A stretch of DNA of 64,000 nucleotides, taken from assembly GCA_036186865.1 (NCBI GenBank), contig AP025049.1, forward strand, positions 28,009,692 to 28,073,691. The letters run 5' to 3'. This DNA comes from Eustoma russellianum (Eukaryota; Streptophyta; Magnoliopsida; Gentianales; Gentianaceae). Positions 32,405 through 43,313 of this stretch are shown in pieces. Position 1 is the stretch's first letter. Each line of letters opens with the position of its first letter. The position numbers were made by a program, and so were the translations under genes. The notes beneath the pieces were generated by a model, which did not search any database, had not been told where the DNA came from, and saw only the letters and a program-made list of their open reading frames with translations.

Positions 32405-35400
32405 GCGGCCTAACTTCAGCAGTGCGACAAACATCATGTACTATAATGTGTATCACCAGCTGGGTTTGTAAGACGCTCAGCTAAGCCCAATCACAACACC
32501 CCTCTTTGGCTTTACCGGTGCGACCATGCGGCCAGCAGGCCTAGTTACACCGTCTGTTACTTTTGGAAAAACCAACCAGTTGTCCTCACATGTGGGTGGA
32601 TTTTGTCATAGTAAAAGAGAGATCGGCATATAACATCCTCCTTGGACGACCGGACCTAGTGGTTTTGGGTGCGATCCTCTCACCCCTACATGTTAGTATG
32701 AAGTTCTTTTTCCTCGTAGGAGTGGTGACTATATGATGTGATCTGCAACTAGCTCAAAGTTGTTACACGATTGTGACTTAAGGAGGCACGGCGCTGCAAC
32801 AGATCAGCTTGACGATCTTGTTCCTCCAGCCGAGGAGAAGTTGCAATCTGATGATGTGGTCTAGAGTTTTATTCCTGATCCTAACAGACCCAAAAATACA
32901 ATCAAGACCGGACTTGGATGCCTGTCAAATTGTTGGCTCAACTCTAAGATTTGCTAAAAGAATTCTCAGTTATCTTTGCCTAGATGGCCGAGGATCTACC
33001 GGGGATACCGGCAACCTTTGCCGAACATAGGCTTGAAGTTGATCCTCAAGTCAAGCCCATCAAACAGGAAAAAATTTTTTCCCCTGAAAGGATTCGAGTC
33101 ATCGCTGAGGAGGTCAAGAAACTCTTGGCCATGAAATTCATTGTGGAAGTCCTTTATCCGGACTGGCTGGCGAACTCAGTAGTGGTACCTAAGCCAGATC
33201 GGACATGGAGAATGTGCATAGACTATACTGACCTGAACAAAGCCTGCCCAAAGGACTGCTATTCACTACCAAAAATAGATAAACTTGTAGATTTGACTTT
33301 GTGACACGAAATTTTTGATTTCTTGGACTCTTTCAAGGGGTACCACCAGATTGCCATGGCTAAAGTGGACCAGGAGAAAACCTCCTTTATCACAGACGGC
33401 GGCACTTATTTCTATATTAGCATGCTGTTCAGATTAAAGAATGCAGGATGGACATACCAAAGGCTAGTGAACTTCATATTCAGCAACCAAATTGGCCGAA
33501 TCATGGAAGTATACATCGATGATATGCTTGTCAAGAGCAGGTGTCTTGACCAATGCATCCAAAATCTAAGGGAAGCATTTGTTATTCTCAAAGATTCCCG
33601 TATGAGACCGGACCCAAAAAAGTGTCCATTCGGGGTTTGCAGTGGGAAATTCTTAGGATACATGGTGTCCAAAGAAGGGGTTCAGGCTAATCCCAGCAAG
33701 CTAGAAGCATTCCGGGCCATGCATCCACCTCGCAACCTAAAAGAAGTGCAGCAATTGATGGACGGAATCGCAGCACTTAGCAGGTTCTTGTCCAAATCCG
33801 CAGAAAGGTCCCTCCTAGTTTTTCAAATATTAAAAAAGAAAACTGTCTTCGAGTTGAACAATCAGTGTCGACGAGCGTTTGAGGATCTAAAATCTTACTT
33901 AACCGAAATGCCAATGCTAACATCGCCCATGCCATGTGAAGTACTGTATATTTATTTACAACTTTCCATAAGGCAGTCAGTGCAGTTTCGCTCTGGGAAT
34001 AGGAAGCCGTGCAGAAAACAATCTACTTCATCAGCAAAGTTCTACAAAGGCCCGAGCTGCGGTATACCAAAATGGAAAAAATCATACTGGCTCTGGTCGT
34101 GGCGGCCCAGAAACCCAGACCCTATTTGCAAGCTCGCCCTATTGTAGGGTCACTGACCACCCCTTAAAGAAGGTCCTGGCGCGACCAGAAACTCCAGCTA
34201 TGCCGTTAAATGGGCCATAGAGCTTGTTGAGTATTACATTGAATATCAAACAGGGACCTTGGTCAAGGCACAATTTCATCGCCGAGGGGATTTATGTGGA
34301 AGATGAACAACCCCTAGAGGATAACTAGCCAATTATGTTGATGGATCCTTTTCTCGAGACGAGAGCAGAGCATGTCTCCTAATAGTTAGCCACAAAGGAG
34401 AAGAGTTTGACGAGAGCAGAGCATGTCTCCTAATAGTTAGCCACAAAGGAGAAGAGTTTGAATATGCGCTTTGCTTCGACTTTGAGTCAACCAACAACGA
34501 GACCGAGCATGAAGATTTAATTGCAGGACTGAGCCTCGCCAGAAAGTTGGGGGGCTGAGCGAGTGACCTCGCATAGTGATGCTCAGATCATCGTCTCCCA
34601 GGTCAACGAGACTATGAGGCCAAGGAGGATCATATGAAGCGGTACCTAGCAAGAGTTAGGAACCTTAGGCAGATGTTTGAATTTTTCTCCATTGAGCACA
34701 TTCCAAAGTTGGCCAACAAATGAGCCGACGCACTTTCTTGCTTGGCTTTGTCAACCCCAGTAGCTCTTAGAAAAAAGATTGTACTAGAGCTGGTAAAACA
34801 TCACGCATATGATGCAGCCGAGGTACTTCAGACCATCTACCAGGGCGCATGGATGGATGAGATAATCAATTTTCCGAAGAATGACATCCAACCCCAAGAT
34901 AAACGCACATCCAGAAGGTTGTGCATTAAAGCATCTAGGTACGCCTTTTTAATGAACACTTATACATAAAATCTTTTTCGCAGCCTTAGTTAAAATATGT
35001 CAGTGAAGAGGAAGGAGATTATATTCTTCAAGAAATGCGCATGGGAATTTGCAGAAATCACTCAGGGTCGCAATCGTTGGCTCAAAAATGCTATTTGGCC
35101 GGTTATTATTGGCCTACTTTTTAGTGCGACGCCATGGACCTGGTCAAAAAACGTCAATCCTGCCAACTCCATGCTCCTTTGTCCAATCTCCCCAGTCAGG
35201 ACATGATTGCTAGTCCTCAGCCCTTGGCCCTTTGTTTAGTAGGGAATTGAGCTTGTAGGACCGTTGCCACGAGCTATAGGGTAAGTCAAATACCTACTCG
35301 TTGCTATAGATTACTTCACCAAATGGGTTAAAGCAGAGCAGCTGGCTACTATAACAGGAAACCAAGTAAAGAAATTCCTCTGGAGAAATATTATCTATCG

Positions 35401-36060
35401 TTTCGGTCTGTCCAAAGTATTGATATCAGAAAAGGAGAAGCAGTTTGCCAAAGATCCCTTAAAAGGTTGGTGTGCTGAGCTCCATATACAGCAGCACGTC
35501 ACCTCGGTAGCTCAGCCACAGGCAAACAGTAAAGTCGAACTCGCCAACCGAAATCTAAAGGATGGCTTTCGAAAACACCTCAGTCGGGCTGGAGCAGGCT
35601 GGGTGGACGAACTCCCCAGTGTCTTATGGGTCTATCGGGCCACACCATCGACTTTAACTAAAGAAACACCGTTTTCCTTAGTATATATGGCATGGAGGCC
35701 GTCGTTCCGGCTAGATAGGCTCGTATTTTGCTTGGGTGATGCATTTCTCCAAGCTAACCAATGATCAGGGCCTACTTTTTAACTTGGATGGCTTAGAGGA
35801 AAAAAGAGATATGGCCTATATTCAGATGGTGCAATACAAGAATCAAATTGCTCAATATTATAACTCCCGAGTACGGCTGAGGGCCTATCAGGTGGGAGAC
35901 CTTGTGCTGCTTAAAAACACCGTGAACCACGTCGCTCCCTCTGGAAGTCTTGATCCCAAATGGGAAGGCCCGTATCGTATCTCAGATACATCTCCTTCCG
36001 GAGCTTATAATGTACAAATCCTGGCTGGCAAGACCCTGCCACGAAGTTAGCATGCAACCA
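32405..36060 (+). pseudogene. Tat-lineage Ty3-gypsy pro-pol, degraded
   Basis: Non-chromovirus gypsy pol in order. The protease is at about 32405-32730 (active site degenerate; TPLFGFTGATMRPAG and SAYNILLGRPDL are clear). RT is at 32984-33560 (DWLANSVVVPKP, CIDYTDLNKACPKD, a TGA at 33302, YIDDMLVKS), RNase H connection and domain at 33560-34730, and integrase at 34740-35760 (VAIDYFTKWVKAE; normally VSDNG-like, here VLISEKEKQ). The end is PKWEGPYRIS (35736-36050). Stops and frameshifts are frequent. Its orientation is opposite to the Tat gag at 60206-61760, yet both fit one element if the intervening inversions are undone. Confidence 0.85.
34358..34459 (+). repeat. 51 bp tandem duplication in Tat RNase H
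   Basis: 34358-34408 is repeated exactly at 34409-34459 (GACGAGAGCAGAGCATGTC start). 51 bases is 17 codons, so the frame is kept. It duplicates the start of the RNase H domain after the FSRDE motif. Confidence 0.92.
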
Positions 36061-36461
36061 ATTGAGAAATATGCTCATACATGACATGTTTGAAGGGCAC
36101 AATTATCAAATTACTTGGATTATACAATGGTGCATACTATTCATTCCTTTGGCAGCAAAATTGGACAAATTAAATAATGCCCTTCTCTCCCTTCCGGATT
36201 AAAAGCAGTCAGCGCCCTTTTTCCATTCTACAACGCCCCTTTTCTGCCCTACAATTACAATTACAATGAGCAATAGCAGAACCTCCGCCCTGCCACTATA
36301 CACCACCCCAAAACTTAAATAAAAAATGGGAATCCCCTGCGGAGCAAGCGGTTCCATAATCGCCGGAGCAATAGCAGAACCTCCTTGCTTCGGTAGCAAA
36401 CCCGTCGGAGAGACAACTCTACTGGACTCTGCATCCTTCCTGGGTCTAGCAGGAGAAGCAA
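36061..36461. other. sequence between Tat pol and T2
   Basis: No gene recognised and no LTR found. It contains two copies of GAGCAATAGCAGAACCTCC (near 36267 and 36367). It may be Tat 3' non-coding sequence. Confidence 0.4.
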
Positions 36462-36750
36462 TGTGTAGCGCCCCGACCCGATACTAAACATCGGTACCAG
36501 TGCAACCGCCATAGTCTACTACGAGGACTACGAAACATCAAAGCAGATCAAGCATACGTCATCCAAGACGTAAGATAAATCAGCAAAAACGTCGTAAAAT
36601 TTAAACCTTCATTAACCTCAATGTAACCAAATGAAATACAGCGGAAAGAAAAAGTATTCGATTAACTGTCTAACATATCCTTTATTACAAAATAACAAAC
36701 ATCAAGTCTTCCAACTTAGACGAGAATGATCAGAAATCTATCTATGTCCG

Positions 36751-38377
36751 GTGATGGTCCTCACGCCGACTTCATCCCAGTAAACCAGGGACCTACACTT
36801 GCTTCCATATAACGCTTCAAAAGGAGCTATGTCAATGGCGTTATGGTGACTTTTATTATAAGAGAATTTAATTAACTTCACCATTCCATCCTAGCTCCCT
36901 TTGAGGTCCAAAACGCAAGCCCTTAAGATATCTTCTATAGTCTGAATAGTCCGTTCAGACTGTCCATCGATTTAGGGATGATATGTTGTACTCGATCTTA
37001 ACTTCGTGCCCACGGTTTTCTCAAATGTTGTCCAGAACTTAGAAGTAAATCATGGATCTCGGTCGAACACTATACTCACTGGAACACCATGCAAGCTGAT
37101 GATATTATCCATATATAAATTTATCAACTTGTCAAGAGACGATTCACTTGAGATGGGTAGGAAATATGCAGACTTGGTTAAACGATCCACAATGATCCAA
37201 ATCATATCATGTCCATTTCGTGTCTTTGGTAAACCCGCTATGAAATCCATCGTGACATGTTTCCATTTCCATTCTGGAATCTCTAACGGCATCAGTAATC
37301 TGCCAGGCCGTTGGTGTTCCGCCTTGACTTGTTAACAAACTAAACATCTCTCTATAAACTCCGCAATATGTCTTTTCATTCTGGACCACCAATAATTTTG
37401 CTTGAAATCTCTGTACATCTTGGTGCTACCAGGGTGTATTGATAACCTTGAGCTGTGAGCTTCTTGCAAGATTTTCCTTCTAAGTTCATCTACATCAGGC
37501 ACACACAATCTTCCTCTGAACCATAGGCTCCCGTCCTCTTTGATCTGAAATCCTTCAACTTGGTTATGCTTCATCCTTTCAGAAGTCTCACCCAGGGCCT
37601 TATCGTTTCTCTGAGCCTCTTTTACCCGATCAACTAGACTTGGTGTGATGGTCAAAATCGTCAAAACATTCATTGCACCAAATCCAAACCAAATTCCTCT
37701 ATTTCTCTTTCCAGTGGTGATTGCCGTGCATGGCTTGATTTCCTGCTTATGTATCCGCCACTTTGTTAGCCTTTCTCAGGTGGTAATGAATGGTCAAATC
37801 GTAATCTTTTAGCAACTCCAACCATCTCCGTTGCCTTATGTTTAATTCTTTCTGAGAGAATAGATACTTTAAGCTCTTATGGTTCGTGAATAATGCGCAC
37901 TTTTCCCCGTATAAGTAATGCCACCAGATCTTCAAGGCGAACACAACTACGACGAGTTCAAGATCGTGCGTCAGACAGTTTTGCTCATAAGACTTTAGCT
38001 GCCTTGAGGCATATGGATGACTCACTCGTTTTGCATCAAAACACAACCTAAAAACAAGGTATTAGACTAAACTTAATTGGTATACAAAATCATAACCTTA
38101 TGCTACAGTTTACGTACCTAAACCATTCTTCGATGCATCGCTATAAATCACAAAACCACCATTCCCGGAGGGTTGAGCCAATACTGGAGATGTGATTAAT
38201 CTCTTCTTAAGCTCCATGAAGCTTTGCTCGCATTCCGCCGTCCACTCAAACTTGGACTTCTTTTGAGTAAGGCGACTGAAAGGCACTGCTATGCTTGAGA
38301 ATCCCTCGACAAACTTCCTATAATACCCCGTTAGACCTAAGAAACTTCGTACTTCTATGACATTAGTAGGTCTAGAA
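36751..38377 (-). pseudogene. T2 pol fragment: RT end, RNase H, integrase
   Basis: Reading from the right: RT end and RNase H start (38118-38377; VRSFLGLTGYYRKFVEGF, IYSDASKNGLG), intron, RNase H (37747-38047; HKSLKYLFSQKELN, with VADT then a stop), linker and H2C2 finger (37332-37673; HSSRLSIHPGSTKMYRD), and integrase core (37050-37292; TMDFIAGLPKTRNG). Several stops (for example at 37747 and 37332) and a frameshift mark it as dead. Residues agree closely with Tekay-1. Confidence 0.88.
38048..38117 (-). other. apparent 70 bp intron in T2, equivalent to Tekay-1 intron 2
   Basis: On the minus strand it begins GTACGTAAACTGTAGC and ends CCTTGTTTTTAG, splitting the same Gly codon as in Tekay-1. 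About 8 of 70 bases differ, while the splice ends and the length are kept. Confidence 0.8.
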
Positions 38378-39355
38378 CACTCTAATATGTCTTGAATATG
38401 TAAAAAGTGTCTAGATACATGTGACATCAAGGCCAAAACGTTTTCATGTATGCCTAAGTGTAGAAAACCAAATTTCGAATTTCGTCGATTACGCGATTTT
38501 TCTCTGATTAAACTCAAACTTCTTAGACATGTAATATATATTAGATCACACATAATCTAAATAAAATAAAGTGTATTTTCAGCTCCTACGGCTGATGTTC
38601 AAAAATGCCATATGCCTTAAAAAATGAGTTTGAATTTTCAACAAATTAAGGCTAAATTGTGGGTGATTGATGTGTGTAGACATGGTATGACTTCGTGGTT
38701 GAATATGACATGTGGATCACGATATTTTTGAATATTTTTGATGTATATAAGCTGACCATCCTTATATGCTAAGTACGTGACATGTCGGTGAAGTTTTGGT
38801 AGTCACCCGATACAACAATTTTTGGTTTATGACCTTGTAACATGTTATAATTTTGATAGCACTATAACTTGTAATATATGATACAAGACCTGTATATACT
38901 CATAAATATGAGGTGTATATAGTGGTGTGACGTCGATGTACGTGTATAATATATATGACGTGTTGGTGAAACGTCTGAACATAAGTATATAGTTTGTTTT
39001 ATGAAAAAATATGGATATATAGTATGTGTATGCGGCATGTATATTAAGGTATGGTGATGCGGAGACTTTCCATTTCAAGTTTGTTGCCATATAGCTCTCT
39101 CCAAATGTGTCTTCATTTAATGAACTAGTTAGTTCGTTAATCATGGCACCTGAAAATAGTATAAAGACAATAAATGTTTGTCATATGATGTAAGCTTCAA
39201 CGCTCCATGGCACGTTAGTATAATAACATTATATATAAATAATAAAGCATTTTTATTACCTGCATATATCAAGTAACACTTATTTCATGCATTTCATAAA
39301 CACGTAACATTTAAATCATGCATTTTCAAATCACTCACACTCCGATTTCTCAACA
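38378..39355 (-). repeat. SIRE-B 3' LTR, truncated
   Basis: It ends (plus strand) TTTCTCAACA at 39355, followed by the purine tract complement. It matches 53640-54135 plus the detached head 31762-32249. The LTR part beyond CTAGAACACTC at 38378 is missing. Confidence 0.8.
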
Positions 39356-39370
39356 ATCTCCCCCTTTTGA
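39356..39370 (-). other. SIRE-B polypurine tract
   Basis: The plus strand reads ATCTCCCCCTTTTGA, i.e. TCAAAAGGGGGAGAT on the minus strand. It is the AAAGGGGGAGA-type tract seen in SIRE-like elements and abuts the 3' LTR. Confidence 0.8.
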
Positions 39371-39589
39371 TGATTTGCAAAATAACATTTATCCATGATT
39401 TAAATGTGATCGCTCTCCCTATAATTATGCGTAAGAAATTTGAATTTCATAATATCGTGCTTTATCTCTCTCCCCCCTTAAATCATGCTTTTCTCTCTCC
39501 ATTTATTTTGTAAATCTCATCAAAATAATTAGTAGCAATGGAAAGAATGAGCAATTTATAACAGAAAATCATGCATTTCTAGTGCGTTC

Positions 39590-40714
39590 TTAAGGGTCAT
39601 TAATTTAACCCTTTGCAAGAGTACCTTTTGGAACCCAAACTTGGGTGACCTTTGTTGGTCTTACAAAAGGTAAAAAGAGAGATGAAGAAGCAATATAATA
39701 TATTTTAGATATGTATTTCGGTTTGTATGCACGCTGCGTGATCTAGATGGATTTGTATGAATATGAATGTTGCATATGCATCAATGGCTTTCTATCATAT
39801 CTATATGGTACATTATTATATTTTCCATATGATGAAAAAGAAGTAGTACGATGAGAAGCAACGTGGGGCTCGCTATATTGTATTGTCGCCTTCTTAGGCT
39901 TTACGATCGTTTTAAATACATGTTGTCGCTTAGATGAAGTTAAAACAAAATTTGTAGATTTATTTTGTACCTGATTATCTTCAATATACCATAATCCGAT
40001 TTTGTCAGTTTCATGTTTTTGTGAAGATATGAGACAATCTAACATTCAAGTTCATCTATCGCATTGTTTTACTGCCTTTTCCAAATCCGTACTTCTTGAT
40101 TTTAAATTTGAAATCTCGGATTTTATTTCATTATTTTCTGATGTTAATGACGAGTCCTCTGATTTTAATGCGTTAATTATACAAGACGACTCTTATTTTG
40201 AATCGTTTAATTGAGATACAAGGTTCGTGTTTAAAGATTCTAACAACTTCTTGTCTTCAATTAACCTTTTCTTTTCTTTTGCAAGGGTCTTTGTGAATTT
40301 ATGCAGTTTAAAATATTGACGAAATAAATCATCATAAGAGGGTTCGGAATCAGAATCAGAGTCAGAAGATACCTCGTTAGATGCTTTGGATGCAAAGCAT
40401 ACTTGTGCCATTTCTTCTTCAGTTCTTTCAGTTTCTGAATCGGATGAGTCACTCCATGTGGAAGCTTTGAGAGCTCTTCTTGTATTCCTTTGCTTAGGTT
40501 CTGAGATGGGTCTAGATTTGATCCAATCCTTGTCACGGTTTCTATTTATTTGTTTGTCCTTGTTCGGGCAGTCATATGATAGGTGTCCAAGTCTTCCACA
40601 TTCATAGCATTTTATATCTTTATCGTTATTTTTATTTTTATTTCTCTTCGTTGAAACATCCTTAGTTTTTTCTTTAATGACTTTCTCATGATCTTTCTTA
40701 AGTTTTTAGCCAAC
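39590..40714 (-). pseudogene. SIRE-B gag, C-terminal part
   Basis: It contains a zinc knuckle of the form CYECGRLGHLSYDC (about 40570-40605), then an acidic Ser/Asp stretch and a Lys/Glu/Leu coiled coil (40193-40411). The gag/pol boundary peptide VWVPKGTL is near 39620. It is split by several stops. The gag N-terminal half lies beyond the SIRE-A insertion at 51156-51944, and the frame across the insertion can be followed (DDLIT, insertion, LAKNLRK). Confidence 0.8.
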
Positions 40715-43014
40715 TGTTGGACCATGCACCTGCAATAAACACCACTAGAGGGGGGGTGAATAGTGGTTAGCGGAAATTACACTACAACCCTTTGTTAAAA
40801 TCCCCTTTGAAAACAGAATCTGAAACCACCTCAAATTCAGTACCCGTTTTTCAAAAATTCACAAATAATTGTACACAACTCCAAAAATTATGAAAATTTC
40901 CAGAATTTAACTTCAATGAGTTAACAAGACTCTATCCAAAAATCAGACAAAAATAAGATCGTAGGCCCTTCAAATAAATAAAAAGATTCAGATGGTCAAT
41001 CTGGACAGAATTGGACAGAATGTTGCTGATTTTGCAAAACGTGTTTCTCTTTGAATACTCAACCAAAAAGGTTGATCTTTATATCAAAACACTCCTTAGG
41101 ATGTGTAGATGAAGTTTCCAAAAGGTCCTGACCTTAACCAACTCTTGAAAAATACAGAATTTAAGTTTTCTCAAAACTGGTCAGATTGCATCCAGATTGG
41201 AGCAGTTATCTTGCAAAGACTGAAAGACTAACTTTCCCTTGCTCAAATCAAGTGATTCTTGTTGCAAATGAAAGCTAACAGTCTGAAGTATAACTCCACC
41301 AAAAATCACGAATTTTGAAAGTGTTTAGATATTTTTTCAAATTGTGAGAAGTTGTGTGAAAACTGCAGTCAAAAACGGGCAGAAAACAGAAATAAAGAAA
41401 CAAGAGAAGAACACCGAGAATTTATCCTGGTTCGGTCAATGTGACCTACTCCAGTCCCAAGGAACACCTTTCCTTGGATTTCACTATGGTATGAACCAAA
41501 TTACAGCAAGAACCAAGCTTGATCCTTGGGTTAAACACCAACCCTATTCAAGACTTGGATGAACACCTTTATGCAACTCTTGTTTGCAACACCGCTATCA
41601 CCTATTGATGTAGCCTTATAGATTTGGCTAATCAATCTTACAAATAAGACACAAGAAGGTGTGTATAGTGTAGCTGGACAACAACTAGAAATGGAACACC
41701 TTAGCTACACAAAGTATGAACGAAAATATGAGAAGAGAATAGCAAGACAACAATTTTCAATTTTTGCTTTCAAGTGTGTGTCTTCTCTTCTTCACCTTGC
41801 TTCCTATTTATAGTGTGAATGGATGACATATTCTCTCCAACTTTTAGACCATGTGATGGCTGAGAATTTCGAATTAAAGCACCTCCATAATCATCTCCAA
41901 CAACCTTGTCTCCATTAACTTCAAATTTGAAATTTCAAGTTGACAACTTTTGCCAACTAGCTTGTTTTTGAATTGTCCACTTGCCCAAAAGTCATAAAAT
42001 GAGAATACCACCTTCTCCACCTGTTTATGGACGTTTTTGATGTTGTATGTATGTATACCAACTCATATTTTGCGAATACAAAATAATGAATAAGTGTTGA
42101 CAAGATTATGTCAACATATAACACCAAAATTCATACTTTCTTCTCCTTTACATATTGTGATGAATCTTGCACCAAGGACACCTTGTAATCTCTAAAAGAT
42201 GATGATTAATATCCTCTTATAACATATATAAGAGGGTCTTCAAGAAAAAATAGAATGTGACATCTCAAATCGTCACATATCCAGCTATAGTCAATAATAT
42301 CATCGGTTGAGAGAATAAGATATAAGATCACCATATAATCTTCAAAATAATAATAACACAGCTCCATAATGAAGATAATAATATGCTCAAGAGATTCCTT
42401 GAGTGAAAATACCAAAAATACCCTTGGGGTTAAAATGACCAAAATACCCCTGGTGTGAGAAAACTCCAGAAATGCCCCCGATGGTCAAAAATAATCACAA
42501 TACCACCTTTGTCATGATAACCAAGATAATAATATGCACTTGAAATATTTTTCACCATATGATGTTCCTACAAAACTTAAAATACCAATTTTGCCCTTCT
42601 TGGTAAGTTGTAGAAACTTCCAAGGCACGTTAGTCACAAGACAATAATAATCACCAAAAACACATAATAAGCACATAATGAGCATATATAAATCATGTAC
42701 AAATGAAAACAACCATTTTATCACATTTTCGAAAATTATTTCTAAAAATTCTAGACATCGATCGATCGAAGTACCTCAGCTTCATAGATCGATGTCTCAC
42801 ATAAAGGTTCAGGTTTTGTCTCTGACCTACATCGATCGATTGAAGTGAGAGTTCGATGTACATTGATCGATCGATGTGTCTTAGGTTTAGAGATCGATGT
42901 CAACTTGTTCAACTTATTCAACTTTTAATCACATATAACACCATGTGTGACATTTTTAAATATTCATCACTTAAAATCATGACTTTGAAAATTATCCAAA
43001 CATATTTCTCAATA
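40715..43014 (-). repeat. SIRE-A 3' LTR
   Basis: 2300 bp. The minus-strand TATAAATA box is at plus 41805-41812 and the CGATCGAT palindrome cluster at 42754-42902, near the U3 start. Confidence 0.93.
42754..42902. repeat. cluster of ATCGATCGAT palindromes in the SIRE-A U3
   Basis: Five boxes built from CATCGATCGATCGA, AGATCGATGTC, CATCGATCGATTGA, TTGATCGATCGATG and AGATCGATGTC lie within 150 bases, 110-260 bases inside the LTR start. The same cluster is at 50895-51043 in the 5' LTR. A binding-site role is possible but untested. Confidence 0.85.
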
Positions 43015-43029
43015 TTCTCCCCCTTTTGG
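43015..43029 (-). other. SIRE-A polypurine tract
   Basis: Plus strand TTCTCCCCCTTTTGG, minus CCAAAAGGGGGAGAA, abutting the 3' LTR. Confidence 0.88.
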
Positions 43030-43313
43030 ATGATTTTCAAAATAACCTAACATGATTTTAATGTCACAACTTATAACCAAAAGTTTAACCAAATGTTTAA
43101 CCAAATGTTTTCAACTATGTTTTCAACGTTTAAATAGTATGCTGCTCCCCCTCAACTCATACTCTCCCCCTTAACCTATGCTCCAAAATTTATACCAATA
43201 AAAACTTAGCATATGATTCATCATGACTTACCAACTAAAACATGACTTACCAACTAAAATCATGTTCTTATTCTATCTCCCCCTTTATTTTGCAAATCAT
43301 GCAAAAGATAGAA

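Larger units (their letters stand above)
36462..38377 (-). mobile_element. T2: internally deleted Tekay copy
   Basis: 36462-36750 is the last ~290 bases of a Tekay LTR (plus strand starts TGTAGCGCCCCGACCC). It is joined directly, near 36750, to the integrase of a Tekay pol, so the integrase C-terminus, chromodomain, purine tract and most of the 3' LTR are deleted. The pol continues through RNase H to RT and is cut at 38377, where a copia LTR fragment begins. It keeps the 70 bp intron at 38048-38117. Confidence 0.88.

Noticed and set aside
43030..43313. Envelope-like gene expected in some SIRE elements
   Set aside because: Only about 280 bases without an ORF lie between pol and the purine tract.
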